A stretch of 64,000 nt of DNA from Varroa destructor. Its lineage: Eukaryota; Arthropoda; Arachnida; Mesostigmata; Varroidae. The DNA is taken from contig NW_019211454.1 of assembly GCF_002443255.2 (NCBI RefSeq), positions 66,417,282 through 66,481,281 of the forward strand, written 5' to 3'. Each line of letters starts with the position of its first letter. Position 1 is the stretch's first letter. The notes under the pieces are model-generated. The model had not been told where the DNA came from, made no database searches, and saw nothing but the letters and a program-made list of their open reading frames with translations. The translations under genes and the position numbers were made by a program. Positions 38,941 through 52,914 of the stretch are shown piece by piece.

Positions 38941-40815
38941 ACACACATCCGGTGTGTGTCGTTCTTCATTCTGATTGTGCGAACACACAGAGGCGGCGGT
39001 CAAATCCACAAACAGTGTACCATATCATAATGTAACCAATGTAGACCCTTCTGTATATCACATCTCAAAGCGTTTGTTTAAAAGAAGTTTGGATCAAACT
39101 CAAGCCTTTCGCCCTTCTCGCATTTCTGCATAAAATGGTTACTTTTTACGAAATTTAATGCACTACGAAAACCAAGCGATTTGGCAAAACAGTTAGTTAG
39201 GCAGTTAGTTCTACAGGTCGTTTAGGCAAGCTTAACCTCAGCCAGGCCAGAAAGCTGTTTTGCCGTTAGAAGGCTCTAGAATAAAAGATGACGTTGTAGG
39301 ACGCTATCGAGGCAATTTTTAACACGGACGCGGTTTCAAGCGACAGTTCAAGTAGCCTATGGACTGATGTGGCTTCTACTAATACTTTTTTTATGCCTAG
39401 GGTCCATGCGTTTTCTGAACGACTCTCCATCGAAAGATAATGTGACTCCCAAATAAATGAAGGAATTCGCAGAAGTCATTTCTCCGCCATATAATCTCAG
39501 AGTATTTGTGACCGCATTTTATCTCCTTCCATTACCCCCATCTTCTGTATGTTTATTTGGAGTTCAAGTAAGAAACCGAGCGTGGCTAAACGATGGCTCA
39601 AATTTACAAACTTTTACTAAAAAGCAGCAAATCAGCTTTGCGTCAACTTGCACGTATATTATTGTTGTCATTATTATTAGCTACATTGTTTATGTGAATA
39701 AATCACCTCTTTGAGTATAGCATTAAAGATTTGCCCCCACTAGATTTTCGACCAAAGTGGGTCTTACTGAAGGGTTTCCCCAACTGACCCATAGAACGGC
39801 ATGGCAATTATACAAGTAGCCGTTAATTCATTATTTTTCAAAATTTCCCAGTTTCCCTATGTACGTATTTTCCTGGATTAATTCTAATTTCTGGCAATAG
39901 TTTTTCCCAACGCTTATACTTGAACTGGCATGCTTGTCAGTTAATGGTTGCCATAACAACGCACTGAACAAGATGCGTCTGACTCACTTGGGCCATGTCT
40001 CTTGAAAATTGGGCCTGATTACCTCTGACAGGCCGCCGTTGCTACGGAGGTGAACGACTGACTGAAACTGTCACTTCGCTCTGCTCCTGTTGCAGGCTTA
40101 AGAAAATCCAGTTTCAAGGTTTGACCCAAGCAGAAATCCAGATGTGGAGTTAAAGGAGATCTGTAGATAAAACCGTGCTCTTTTTCGTGCAAATAAAAGC
40201 CGTGTAGATAGATAGTAAGAGTCCATACCATGTCATATTAATCCTACGATAAAGGCTTTTTTTTTTACCTACAAAATTTACCCATGGTCTATCTTGTCAG
40301 ACGAATATCATCCTTGGATTGTAAGCTCCTTGGAAACAAGTAAGCTCTGCTGTAAACTAGAAGAGAAAAGATTCATTTTTACAACGGCATTATATGATAA
40401 GAAGGTTACTATTACTAAATTATAATACTATATTATACAGATGTACTATATTATTTGATTATATTTTTAAATAAACTGCAAACAGCTTTGAACTGGCTAA
40501 TTCGCTAGCAAACCATAAGATGTCTATCATGAAAGTACTTTAAGTTACATTATACATGTTGGAGGGATCGCTTACAGACTGCAGCTGCTGTAAATTCTTC
40601 AATTTCGAACGTACTTAATTTTACTAGTGAGGTCTCAGTCCTCGTATTTAGGTCCTAGCATGCTTCTTTCACGCAGCCGTAAATAAATGTAATCGTGCGT
40701 GCGTGCTCCTATGCAGATCGGTGGCTTGTGGTTGCGACACGTGTAGAGTGTTCAGATCCAAGGACGCGACACGTTGAGCGACCACCGCTATTCTTAATTG
40801 TATTAAGCACGAGAG

Positions 40816-41064
40816 ATGCAGCAGCAGCAGCAGCAGCAGCACGAAGACTCACACGCACTTCACGTGACGCGTCGATTCGCGAGCATTATTCAACGAGGAA
40901 TGCGAGCCTCTTTAATGCCTACCATCCACTGGATAAAAACACAGTCCCCTAACGATAGCATCATAGCACGCTTTCCCACATACACACACATCCAGCTAGA
41001 TGAAACAACGGAATTTTATACAGTCCTTTACGTTCTGATTTTTCTTTTTTGTGTTTTTCATTAA
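40816..41064 (+). CDS. Small open frame starting at a CAG repeat, weak candidate
   Basis: ATG followed by seven CAG codons opens an 82-codon frame (M, Gln7, His-Glu-Asp-Ser) ending FLFCVFH. A second frame over the same repeat reads eight alanines and runs from 40695 to 40952. The repeat forces several frames open locally, so neither is strong. No splice or promoter signal decides between them. Confidence 0.1.
   Translation: MQQQQQQQHEDSHALHVTRRFASIIQRGMRASLMPTIHWIKTQSPNDSIIARFPTYTHIQLDETTEFYTVLYVLIFLFCVFH
40818..40841. repeat. (GCA)8 microsatellite
   Basis: Eight perfect GCA units, the longest trinucleotide repeat in the window. They lie in a locally GC-rich patch between two very AT-rich stretches. 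Confidence 0.97.
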
Positions 41065-41390
41065 CGCCATTTTGACTTATAGTTATCGTTCATGCTTTAC
41101 GAAACGCTTTTACTTTGGAAAAAAAGAGTTTTGTGGACATGTATATCAATGTAATTTAGCAGGATATGTCGTATTTTAACATGGACGACAACTGCATATT
41201 CAGACGACAAAGAAATCTTCCCTGAAGAAAGAGCCCTGTTTATTTTGATCAGTAACAGCTATTCTGTTCTCGTATTTGGATTAAGTGAAACAATCACTAC
41301 GATCGAATGTTTAGTGACAAACATGATTTTAATTCAGGCAATGACCATCCACTTGTGCCGAGTGTACATTAATGTAAATCGAAATTCACT

Positions 41391-41410
41391 TAAATAAATA
41401 AATAAATAAA
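41391..41410. repeat. (TAAA)5 microsatellite
   Basis: Five perfect TAAA units. They contain overlapping AATAAA strings that could act as poly(A) signals on plus, but no gene ends here. Confidence 0.95.
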
Positions 41411-41876
41411 GATGAAAGCAAATCATTTACAAATAACACAATGATTTAGTTGGATCAATGAGTGCAGAGTCTAATTTGCTAATCAGAGCAACTTCAATAG
41501 AAGTTTCTTAAGAGTAACGTTGGACGGATATACGAAACAGCGGTTCATTTGCACGCACGAAAACTGTGTTTTCGTTTCTGAATATTTACATAATTGTTGT
41601 ATACTTTGTCTCGTATTTATGTACACATGTATGCACGTAGAGAGAGAGTACGAACGTATTCTAATCTAATGGTAGCAGTTGAATGCAAACAGGGGAAGAC
41701 ACTTTTAGGAAGAGAACACGTTCACTTGAGGTTTGTGCCTTTGACCGACCTTGTGCTAACTAGGACAGAACAGTCAACTAGACGTTCATCTAGTTTTTTT
41801 TTGGGTTTGTATTAGTGTTACTATTACTCAGGACGAGCCATGGAAACGGAATGATCGAACATTCCACTAATTATCT

Positions 41877-41892
41877 TTTTTTTTTTTTTTTT
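41877..41892. repeat. T16 homopolymer
   Basis: Sixteen T residues. No retroposon body is recognised on either side. Confidence 0.95.
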
Positions 41893-44800
41893 CGGCTGTT
41901 TCTCGAATAGCTCGTCAAGGAACACTGACTACAATAATTTTTACTAGAATGTGTCGAGATTAGGTTTTATATATCCACAGCCTACGGTCAGAGGTGACGT
42001 ACGAAAGACAACGTTGTTTGTTTATTCTCCTCGTAACCTTACGCGTAGATAAAGGGGGCCTTCAGCATTGTATTCAGGCGTTCCGCGCTATGACGATAAA
42101 AGTTAATGGTGACAGAGTACAGAGAACTGAATGCGTGAAGAGTAGATATTAGGGGCCGGTCAATGTTCGTTTCCCAATATACATGACAAGGGTATAGCTG
42201 TACAGTAGTTAAGACGATTGGAGAGGATCGAAGTTAGTGGGCGTTGCGATTAGGACGGTGACGCAGATAGTCACTGTACTTGGCGTAGTGATACACGGGG
42301 GTGTCAGAGGGAGCCTGGAGGGGAACGTGCCGCTGTTGATCGAAGCACGGTTTTGGCGTGTCGATCTGGCGCACTTTGTTCCGAGGCGCGTCCGTTCGTC
42401 GCTCCATTCAGCTTTACGAGCGGCTATTTGAGCTCTCGACTGCAGCGTTCGTCGTTGAACCTTCATTGTCGCTTCTTATTTTTACTTCCCGAGCTGTGGG
42501 ACTTGTGCCTGTTCAGAGTTTTCTGCTTTTAGCCGACGGATGCCGGACTGCTCTGTCTTGTTCAATACTGCTAAGGCAGCAGAGAGATGGGAGAAAGACA
42601 GAGACATGGGTGAGAAAGAGAACACTAGGATTGATAGTCCGCCGACAACGTGCGTAGCAGGTCGCTTTGTATGTGCACTTAGAAGCGGTTTTTACATTCA
42701 TTAAGCAGCCCTAACAGTACTGGTAGAAGGACAGACAAGGCAGATGGATGTGTCCACATAGGCCGTGTATCGAAGCTCAAAACGCGATGTATCCGTTGAG
42801 GGAATCTGCAAAGACCCGATTAAGACCAGTCCGCAAAGCGACAAGAGAAAATGAACTAATGTCCCTATTAGCCCCTATATTGGTGTCTTCTTGGTACACT
42901 GGTGTATCTCTTTCTGTTAGAAGGTGATTTGAAAATGGGCGTAAATCAGACATTCTGTAAAAACACTTAATCGAAGCACAGAATAAACGTAAATAGTCTC
43001 CAATTTCCAAGTAAACAATATTTACAAAAGGTCGAAACCAGAAGATAGATGAAACATATTGAGTGTGACAGGTTTACTGGAGGTATTGCGGTTCGTGCCT
43101 GTACTTGATGGTGACTGCTTACTTGATCATCATTAAACCGGAATTTATTTGTCCTGAAGTTTTTTTGCCCACACCTGTTTTAACAGTAAGGCGACCTTTA
43201 ATGTATAGCCTCTAAGCCTTAAAAAAAATAGGGAACCCGTGGATATCCTACAAACTACACGTTGAACGAAAGTCAGTCAACTGCCCCTTAATGTGTTTTG
43301 CTTCTGTCCCTGTGTCTTTATACTCTTATAGTCAAAATTAACCTGTTAATACAGTCATTCGTTTAGTTCGGTAGAATATGGTTTGAGAGAGGCCCAACAA
43401 GATCGTTAAAATAAAACACCTCATCTCGAATTTTGTCCAAATTCGTGTTGGGTCCGTTAATCGCAGCCTACACAAAGCGAACCCATTATGTGTTGTCACT
43501 TACCTCACAATCACTTTTAAATACCTATGCTATTTTTTACATTATTTTAACTACGTTAAAGTTATGACCAAACCATAATGTAATCAAGTTTGTTCGTGAG
43601 ATCGGTTATACTGTTTTAGATCTTTTAGGCTAAGGTTCAAACATGGCCATAGACGGGAGTCAGTTAGCCATCTGATGAAATGCTTAACGGCTATCATACC
43701 GGACATAAAATTCAAAACACAAAGATCTCCTCACATTGCGCATGCTTAACTGAGAATGCAGACTCCATTACATTTAGCATATTTTTTTGTGGGTCATGCT
43801 GGTTCTACAGCTGCTTGAGGCAGTGTATGCCTAATAATAAATATAAGGCATCGTTCCTCTTTATGAGCCAAGCGTTTCACGCCTGCGGCGCTGAAGGGAC
43901 CCATTCCGAACAATAAGTATAGGTATATGTATTACGAGTAAAGGGTGTGATAAGAGGCTCACTGGTCAAATACAACTGTACCGTTAAATGGAATTAAAAA
44001 GTTCGATTTTTGATTTGAAAAAGTACTGCGCTTTGGGTAAAAGCGGAACCCTAAACTTTACAGCTGTAAGTCGTTTGCCCAGCCTATCATCGTGGCAGTT
44101 AAAAACCAGCAAACACGTATTCCTAGGCATTCACTTGCTGATAGACTACACCGTGTAATCATTTTCTTACTACTAATGTAGACCATCCCTGTTACCGCCA
44201 CCAAATGATGTACGTAGTACTTCCATGCCATCATCGGTGGAAATCGTTGCGGGTTGCGGTCATTCGTCACCGCTTATTCAGCCAGTCTTCTTCGATCTTG
44301 CTTTACCTCATAATCTGATCCTATCTTTGGTTAATGTATCAGGAGGGTCATAAAAACAACCACCACTGAGTAAGACCAGTAGAAACCATCACCATTAATA
44401 ACAGCAACAGCACTCAGTCAATGGAGGGCAGCGCCTACGTGTTTCGGCCAGAACTGCCATCTTCAAGGTAGTAGTGGTAATAGATGATACTGCGACATAA
44501 AGGTGTCTCCTGAAAAAATGAAGAGGTCAATCTTTTGCCTCTTTTTTTGCCGACTAGACCCTAATTTCCTCCAGTAGCTGGCGTAATGACGAGGAACGTT
44601 CAAGGAATAGGCCGGTCTAAACCTCTGACCCATCAAACTTTTGCATGCACTATAGCCAGCTGGACTTTGTCGTTTCATAACAGTCTCCACACAAAGAACA
44701 GAACTGAGCACGGGGACTAGAGGGGACAATAGTGGATTGGGGAACTTTACAAGTAGGAAGAGGATTTTGGGGTCAGGAAGGGTTAGAGAGAAAACTGGTT

Positions 44801-47147
44801 TGATATATAAAAGCAGATAATCGAACAGCGCTAAGCGAGAGAGTTTGGAGGGTGTTGGGGGTCGTCGTCTAAGGAACTTCCATCTCAATAGTGAGCACCA
44901 GTGCCGTCACTTCAAAAGGCTGAAAAGAAAGTTCTCCGGTTGGTCGGTGATGACAGCCCCAGCGCCATCGTTCAGCAGTTGACGTTCGTGTGGTATTTGG
45001 GCAGACAAGCTTATGTCTGCTTTCGTTTTTCGACTTCGCTTCTGGTCTGTCGTACTTGGCTGTGTCCCGTACCCGATTGGCTGATCGTTCATACTTTTTG
45101 CACCATGGCATCGGAAAGTACCAGTACTAGTTGAAACAGTTGAAGACTTTTTATCGGGGGAAAGCAGGAAAAAGGGGTGGACGTACCGACGCAGCACAGA
45201 AACGCAAAACCTGCTGTAGTGAAGTCAGTTGGAGCAAAAGTGCGATGGTTGGATCGAGCTACTGAGTAGCTTGCTCATTGTAGTTTGGAAGTTACCACCG
45301 GCACTGCACTGTGCGTGCTGAGAAAAGGAGAGAAATCAGGCAGGAGGAAAGAAAAACGGGACAGCAGGACCAGGATTGTGCGAAACAGAAAATGGCCAAA
45401 GAAAACTCTATGTGTGTAGACTATTTGGAGCAGACGGCAAGAAAGGAGGTACAACGGGGATCCGTTGGAAAACCATTTTTGGAATCGGTCCTAATCTCTG
45501 ATCCAATGACGGTTCTAGTGAGCACTTTCCGCACAACTCTCACTGTTGATACACGCTTAAAACTAACGTGTCGTCGCAGCCTCAGTCGTAGCCATTATCC
45601 CAGTGGCGCCAAAGAGACGGCAATAGAACTTTAACGAGGGATGGCAGACGACAAGAAAAGGCGAAAAAAGTGGTTCCTACGAACGCAGGCCTCATACATG
45701 GCCGTATGTTTTCGGCTCCAAATCTACTGCGCGCAAAAAAATAACGGTACAACACCGAAGCAGGCCAGTGCCTCCTTGCTGCTTGTTCTGTTGCCACTAC
45801 AGTTACAACCAATGGCGGCTAAACAACTTGGTCGTCGCCGCTCCGTCCGCGGCTTGCCGCCTCGTTTCGTACATCTGCGAGCAGTTTTTGTGCAATTAGG
45901 ACCGCGGTACAGTTACCGAGGTGTAGCTAACAAAAGCAGGCCATGCAGAGTAGCGCAAATACAACGCTAAGCAGTGGGCGCCCAGTATAACAAAGACGCG
46001 TGGGTGGCAAACCGACTGAGCCACACTGCCACTACCACTAAACGTTGCCACTGCCGTTGCCTAGGCCAATGTTCCTCCCTCCCCTTCGGTTCTTGGCCTT
46101 TTTCTCTTAGTCAACCGACGAGGCTGTAAACCAGGCGCAGGTAGCGAAAGTGATATTACTATCGTTGTTGCTGCAGCCGCTACATAGTTCGTCAAGAAGA
46201 AAGCGTTCGTTTAACGTGTAGCTAACGTAGGAAATATAAGTAGCACTTAACAGAAGTTTCTGATGGAGCATCGGGTAATGTCTGCTTTTAACTGCCAAAG
46301 ATGTTAGAGGTGAACATTCTTAAAATTGCCATTTACGGAAATTTAAGTTAATTAATTTTTTTTATTTTATAGGATTTTAGCTATTTACATGTCATAAGTT
46401 GAATTATTTTAAATACAAAATTATATAAGTCTTCAAATGAATAGAAATCACAGCCATTATATTAGAACCTTTATATATTATTATAGGAAAAATTGTTGAA
46501 TGGTGTCTACCGGTCTGTTACAGACTTGCGCATATTTTAAACTCCATTTGCAAATTGTATTTAACCGGATGCCTGTCTTTAAACCCGCTTACCACTGTAG
46601 AATACTTACGCATTGAGTCATAGTGTCATCCAATACATTATCAGTACAAATGTGATCAAGCCTTAATAACCTGTTATTTCTGCCTCGATCCCTATCATTC
46701 CCAGTTGGCAATGGGCCGATAACTAAAAGTTATTTTTCGTTCATTGCCCGACATTAGACTAATGCTTGAATGTAACGAATACTGCAAATAATACAAAAAT
46801 ATAATTAAAAATAATACAAAATGGACAACCTTGTCCTGCATCCTGCAAGTTGCTCTTTACAACACTTGTGGCAAACAACTACAGTCCATTGTAAGAACTT
46901 GAGCAAATGTTTCTGACAATATTTATCTTGACTTATTTGGCATTCAGGTACCATTTGGTTGAGCGATCCGAGTATAATACGTAACTATTACGACTCGCAA
47001 CCAATTTAACTGTGACTCATTATGCGGTTCACCAACAATCTTTATCCTCACCTCGTCATTCTTTGGCCTCTATATGTATGTCAATATTCGTGTTTGGAAA
47101 TCTCCTCGTCCTACCAAGCGTCGCTCATCGGAAGTCATTTTTTATTT

Positions 47148-47162
47148 CCCCCCCCCCCCCCC
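47148..47162. repeat. C15 homopolymer
   Basis: Fifteen C residues after TTTTATTT. Second of three long C-runs. Confidence 0.97.
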
Positions 47163-47728
47163 GAATAATGATTTTGACTAGTTGGCATTACACTTTTTCT
47201 TCCACTGTTCTTCGCTTCTATTGTCCGTTGCTAATGACGGGGCATTTGGAAAAAGCAAACTATGCGGAATGGTAATAGGGATGCAAGGCTAGAGCTGACG
47301 TATCCCAGATGAGTTGCTGATGGTAATGCTATGCAGCAGGGGGCGGCCATCAACCACTGGAAATTAGTTAGGAGGCCTTTGGTATCTACGCAGGGCGTGT
47401 GTCCGGCAATGGAACCAGACGACTCTCGTTGTCTGCTTCCAACGGTTCCGATTTCGTCGTTCTCATAGGCCGTCAGCTATTTCTGGCTAGCTACTGGCGA
47501 TCACTTCTTTAACAGCGAATACTTCAACCATGGTAGCTATATCCCGACAGCTGGACAACTGTAGTGCAATAATATAAGATCTAGGTAGACCAGACAGTGT
47601 ATAATGGTGTGGCGTAAGAATAAAGACTGAGAACGATTTTGCGTCCATGGGAAAAGTTATGAGGCAGTAGGTGATATGCAATTGTTGATGTTCGATAAAT
47701 GCGACGCGAAAGGTGGGATCTGTTCGGC

Positions 47729-47768
47729 GACAACGGAGAAGCAGGTCTTCCAACGACAACGGAGAAGC
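47729..47768. repeat. Partial 26-bp tandem duplication
   Basis: GACAACGGAGAAGC occurs at 47729-47742 and again at 47755-47768, a period of 26 bp. The remainder of the unit has diverged. Confidence 0.85.
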
Positions 47769-49727
47769 GGGATACCATCGTTCATCCCTCTCTTACCTTA
47801 TCGTCGTCGTCTGTTCTTCACGTACCGAGCCGGTTCAATAAAACAGTTTTTTCTTTCCTTCACCCCGTTGTATTGATGAGGTGAAAAATCGCGCGTGTTG
47901 GTACGGTTTATAGGATCAGCTCTGTCTGTTTCGCGTATGCGAACAGGCCTTCCTCTGCGTCAGATCCTCGTCTGCCGCACGTGCATTCGATTCGTATCCA
48001 CCGTTATGTTCTTCGTTGTTGACATTTACGCTTCATAGAATTGCCATGATTAGGATATAATCGTTATCAAATAACCTTTTTTCCCTTTTTCTATTTCGCC
48101 CAGCAAATTTCCCTGTTTGATCGTTCGATTCTTTTCTCTTCGTGAAGCGCTCCAGGTGTCCGGCCCCTCTTATGGGCGGCCTCTGACCATTTACGATTCG
48201 TAGACTTCGAGCCAATGACAATGGCCGTTATTACATCACTTGTGATGTACAGTATGATTAGGCTGAAGTCAATTTTTCGGATAGACAGTTCAGGGAGCCA
48301 TAGCGATATAGATTAATCTAATAATAAGAGGCCAATAAGGGTGCTTGCTTCAGCCAGCATTTTTTTTTTCTCAATAAACATACGATTAGGCGAAGTTCCG
48401 AGCGGCGGATCTGAGTATTCGATCTTCTCATTCATATTGAGCTAATTTTGCCAAATTCTCTATAAACTAAGTGAAAACAAACCCTAACATATGTGAATAG
48501 CTCATCATACTGATGCCACCTAAAGGATTTACTTGACGATTTCAATTATGATAGATTAATGTCCAGACAAAACCCATATATATCGGCTATCCTTTTTCAT
48601 ATGTAACGCATGCTCATAAATCTAGGATTCTAACATGTGCTTGAAGCAGGTAATCATTCAATAGCAACACAAATTAGTTTATCACGAAAAGACTGTATTT
48701 CCTATCTATAATCTTTCTTTGATTGACAGACTCTTTTATTACCCATGGAGCAGTAGTTATGAGAGTATTTGTCAAGATTTAGTAAGTAACATTCGATGTT
48801 TCTAAATACGTATGATCGTCGCGGGGGTGTCAACGTCAGTTCGAGAATATTGAGTAAGCTAAAATAAACAATTCGTTTCTCCATCGGCGAATGAAATTAG
48901 CGTGCACTATGATGGAAAAGCATGTATTATTCACTAGTGTCCTGACATGGACCAGTACTAAACAGGGTCATGCACAACGTCTGTATGGTCACCCCCTTGT
49001 CGACCGGTCTAGCTTCAGAGTCCTGATATAAGCCACGAGTATTCTAACTTTAGCCTCTTTACCACGCACATACTTCATTGCTATAGATAACGTTTACTAT
49101 ATGTCACACGATAAAAGTCTTTCCCTGCTTGATTGCAATCCATATTTCGTCGGCACTTCTAACAGGGAACTTCATACCCTTTGATTGACGAACGTACCAA
49201 TCGAATAGCGGAACGATAGCATTGATACAGTAAGCAAAGTCGCCTTACCTCGTATAACTAGTGTCAATTACTATTGACATCGTACGGGCATCGCACCCAA
49301 TCTCGTAAGCTCCTCCTTCTACCACCTGCCAGTCATTTCTCTACAGCTTATTTCAGCATGCCATCTTTATGAGGAATAACGTTCCAATAACGGTAATGGC
49401 TACTCACACAACCGCAGGTACCATCGTCCTACAAACAAAAGATGATGCAGCCTAATACAACCTCACCACTAAGCTTGCCATCGCTTCAGCAGACCGCCAC
49501 CGATACTGGCAGGCTCTACTGCGTCAAAGCGCGGCTTGGCACTCTAACTAGCACCATCGTATCAGCAATAATAGTTCACCTATTTCTCGTAGCCTACGAG
49601 AGATAATTCTAGATTAGCCGTGATAGCCTAATGTCTATCTGTTAGTCAGTTCCGCCAGCCGAGACAAAGCAACAACAGTCAGACCCATCGAAGAGGTCTA
49701 TGCACCGATGTTATCCACGTACCAATA

Positions 49728-49742
49728 TCGTCGTCGTCGTCG
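49728..49742. repeat. (TCG)5 microsatellite
   Basis: Five perfect TCG units. Confidence 0.93.
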
Positions 49743-49996
49743 TCCCCCAGTCATCATGCCCTATCAGCACGTTTCTTACGTACGGCTTGCATCACTAAGT
49801 ACTACGTGTCCGCATTCATACATACATGGCTATATTTTCGTATGTATCTGTATTATTATATAAATAGCCATATTTATTGCGGATGGGAACACGGTGCTAA
49901 TGGCGGCCGAAGCCAGCTCAAAGAACGAACAGGCGATGCAAAACCTCGCCGGTTTGCAGGTACAAACGCGCTTACAGGCACGAGCTAGCGAGTAAG

Positions 49997-50009
49997 CGAC
50001 CGACCGACC
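49997..50009. repeat. (CGAC)3 short tandem repeat
   Basis: Three CGAC units inside GCGACCGACCGACCGAACG. Confidence 0.85.
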
Positions 50010-51205
50010 GAACGTACGTCACACATGGAATATATTTCATGCAAGTATTGACCGCTAAAGGATCACACGAAAATACCATATAACGGCCGTGATTGCTTGA
50101 AATCCTGCTTACACGAACGGGTAAGTAAGCGATCGTAAACGCAGTTTGTAGGCCGACAGCTTTTGTCGGTAACGCACGAGGGAAAATAAACATTATGTGC
50201 AAATGTTAACACCAGAGTAGTTTTATCCGCTGGGGCTGCTCATAGCTGATGCGCGAGGACCTACGCAACTTCAGTCGTTTATCCGAGAAATCTGTCTATT
50301 ATAGACGTGTAATTAAATATATACTTGCAGTACTTGTGTTGAGAACATACTAGTCAACAATGTAAAATTGCAGCGAACCTTTAGCTGATAATCTGAAAGT
50401 ATTTTGACTGATGCGTAAACAAATGCATCACAACGTAAACTAATCATAAACTGAATGCTCTCCGTATTCCTTAAAGCTGGCTATGGACGAACGTAAAGCT
50501 CGTTGAGGGGTTCTGTGCACAGCCATCGAGCTCTTTGTGTGACGGAATGAACAGCTGATGAAACGCGCTCGAGACATTCTCGATACCACTATTCCGATAA
50601 AATGATTCTAATAACAAACGTGCGTTGTAAAAAGCAACCTTTGCGGACGTCGCTATTTTAAGTTATACAACAGCGACCACCGTTTTGACGACGAACATAC
50701 ACTGGTTGAATGTGAAGCGCGCTTCTAAAAACAGAGTTCTGCTATATGTTGCACAGCATTTGCCTTCAGCACACCAGAATCATTCCGACCAAGCAGACGT
50801 TACGACTCTGAACAATCGACACAGAAGCCTGTTTGTCCTAGAACAATGGATTTATTCCGTCTGTACGGGCGCGCCACAGGAATACGTAAAGCAGAAACAG
50901 ACCAGACAGCTGCTATGAAGTAGTATTGCAAGCCGGCCAATAATGAGAGCTCCTCCTCTTCAGTGATATGATCACTTTACCAGCAAAGAAGGACCAGCCT
51001 GTTAGTCGCATTTACCTAATAATGACGAATGCTGCTGACAAAAACATTCGAGTTCAAAAGCAGACTCAAGCAGAGGGAAACAACTCGTTTTTCGCTAAAT
51101 AGGGGTAGGTGACCGTTAACGGGTCGTTCGAGGCAATGCTTTGAATATACTTGCCCCCAACTAGCGTTCTACTACTCGCTTCTTCGCGCGTACGCTAACA
51201 TGCCG

Positions 51206-51220
51206 CCTAACCTAACCTAA
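51206..51220. repeat. (CCTAA)3, arthropod telomere-type motif
   Basis: Three perfect CCTAA units followed by another C. The minus strand reads TTAGG, the canonical arthropod telomere unit. It is very short, so chance is possible. Confidence 0.85.
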
Positions 51221-52870
51221 CTGTTAAATTTTTTCTAGTAGATATAACAGGCATTCTATTCCGTTGTGCTGTAAAGAAGGACGTTTCCCGTACGCCTAAA
51301 TATCATGTGTGTCCTTTTTTCTTTTGACTTTCGTGACTAGCTCGCTTCAGTAACCCATAATTCACTGCTGCTAAGTTGGACAACACGCATTCTTTGACGA
51401 TTCCAGGAATTCCAGTCACTTAGTGACACCAACAGAACTACAACAGGACCAGCACGCGACGAAGCCTAAGGTTGAGACGGTGGATATGGGTCACAACTGC
51501 TTTTGTTCTTGACCAACAGTGACACCATACATGACGTGTTGGTGCAAGCGTACGTGCATTTATCTGTCTGTGTATATGTGTATGTGCATGTCAAGCGTCG
51601 CAAAGACACGGGGCGGAGAAACACAAACCGAGACTGAAACTGGGGTTGATGTAGAGCAGACGCTCTTTAGGGGAGCCTTGTTTATACGTGTTCCGCTGAT
51701 CGATTGGCGTAATTTCGCGTATTTTCTCCTTCTATTTTGCGCGCAGTAGAAATTGGCTCGAAGTATACACACTGCTTGTGTCGAGTGCTGCAAATACGTA
51801 CATATTAGACAGCAGAGGCGCGCGGTTATTAGCGTACTCGACACATAAATACGAAGCCACAGGCAAACTACTCGGAACGTTCACTGCCCCATCACAGGAT
51901 GGATCTCGACAGGTCGACTACATGTTGATATGTGTCGGTCTTATGTGTTATCCACGCATAGAATATTGCATGACATTATATGGTAATGTAACGTTACGAC
52001 AACATTGTGTGTTCTGCTGTTATTCCATTAGACGAGGTCATTTTCAGGGACCTTCGGACATATTACCATAAACGATTGGACTGGCTCAATTTTCTAGCAC
52101 GCACCTTTTAACGATCCTACGTCCTGTACTCCTTCCAGCGATGATGCACCACACTCCAGTTTTGTCAGGTGGCAACTGCAGCAATACTGACACACAGCGG
52201 CAGATGTCGAACGACAAGTGGACAAGCCGACGATCACACACAAACGCACTAGACTACTGTTCACTGCGCTATTTTTACTACTATCTCTATATATATTATT
52301 ATCTAACAGAGATGAATCCAAATGAAAATCTCCCGTGAACAATCCGAAACCAGTTGCACGCACACCTGGCACACTTCTTCGATTTGTATACTATAATAGG
52401 ATAAATCCAGTTTCGTTCCTTTGCTTAGGCTAGAAGTGCGTCCTCGTTTCGTTTCCTCTATGGCTATTACTATTGATGCTGCTACTGTTGCCGTATCACT
52501 GAATACATAGTACGTTCCCTTTGCCAGAAGGTTAACTTCCGTCGTTTTCGCTTTTCAGCCAGTAGCACACACTGTTCACAATATTGCTCCCTTCACACAT
52601 CGCATCGACTTTAGCGAAAACGGGAACGATTGCTCGCTGCATTTAGCGAGCAGTCTTCGATGTCCATTTCAGACTTAGGCTGTGGTCCTATCAGCTGGTT
52701 GGTTGATTCTTTCGGAGTCGTCGGATGGTTGTCATTCACTGTTGTTTCTTCGTATGTCGTTGGCCTGGTGTACAATACCGTGTTATGTATACACTTCGAA
52801 GAGTTAGATATCTTTAATGCTATTGTGTACTTGAAGTGATATTAGAATAGTAGCATTATTATTGGAATAC

Positions 52871-52884
52871 TATTGTATACAATA
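52871..52884. repeat. 14-bp palindrome TATTGTATACAATA
   Basis: Perfect self-complementary sequence just left of a TG-rich run and the CpG block. ATTGTATACAAT could bind a dimeric protein but may be chance in AT-rich DNA. Confidence 0.85.
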
Positions 52885-52914
52885 ATTATACTGATCTGTG
52901 TGTTTGTGTGTGTA

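Larger units (their letters stand above)
37460..40815. other. No gene seen; GC-richer insert-like block 37636-38893
   Basis: Between the two 47-bp repeats lies a GC-richer block with open frames on both strands, described under findings. From 38941 to 40690 the DNA is AT-rich with nothing recognisable. Confidence 0.5.
41065..52914. other. No gene seen
   Basis: GC-richer patches at 42200-42780, 44400-46100 and 47280-48000 carry overlapping frames of 60-141 codons on both strands without recognisable domains. Much of 46320-46990 and 48040-49100 is AT-rich. Simple repeats and the telomere-type motif are listed separately. Confidence 0.6.

Noticed and set aside
41391..41410. AATAAA strings as a poly(A) site
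   Set aside because: They arise from the TAAA microsatellite and no coding frame ends upstream on plus.
44463..44888. 141-codon minus frame
   Set aside because: Leu/Pro/Ser-rich, no ATG near its start, no domain and no good splice pair.
45641..45970. 109-codon plus frame with ATG and a YCAQKNNGT string
   Set aside because: Overlaps a 76-codon minus frame; no domain or splice context beyond a fair start.
47731..47770. Repeated AACGGAGAAGC considered as a CRISPR-like array
   Set aside because: Only two partial copies with 26-bp period and no spacer-repeat pattern; it is a simple tandem duplication.
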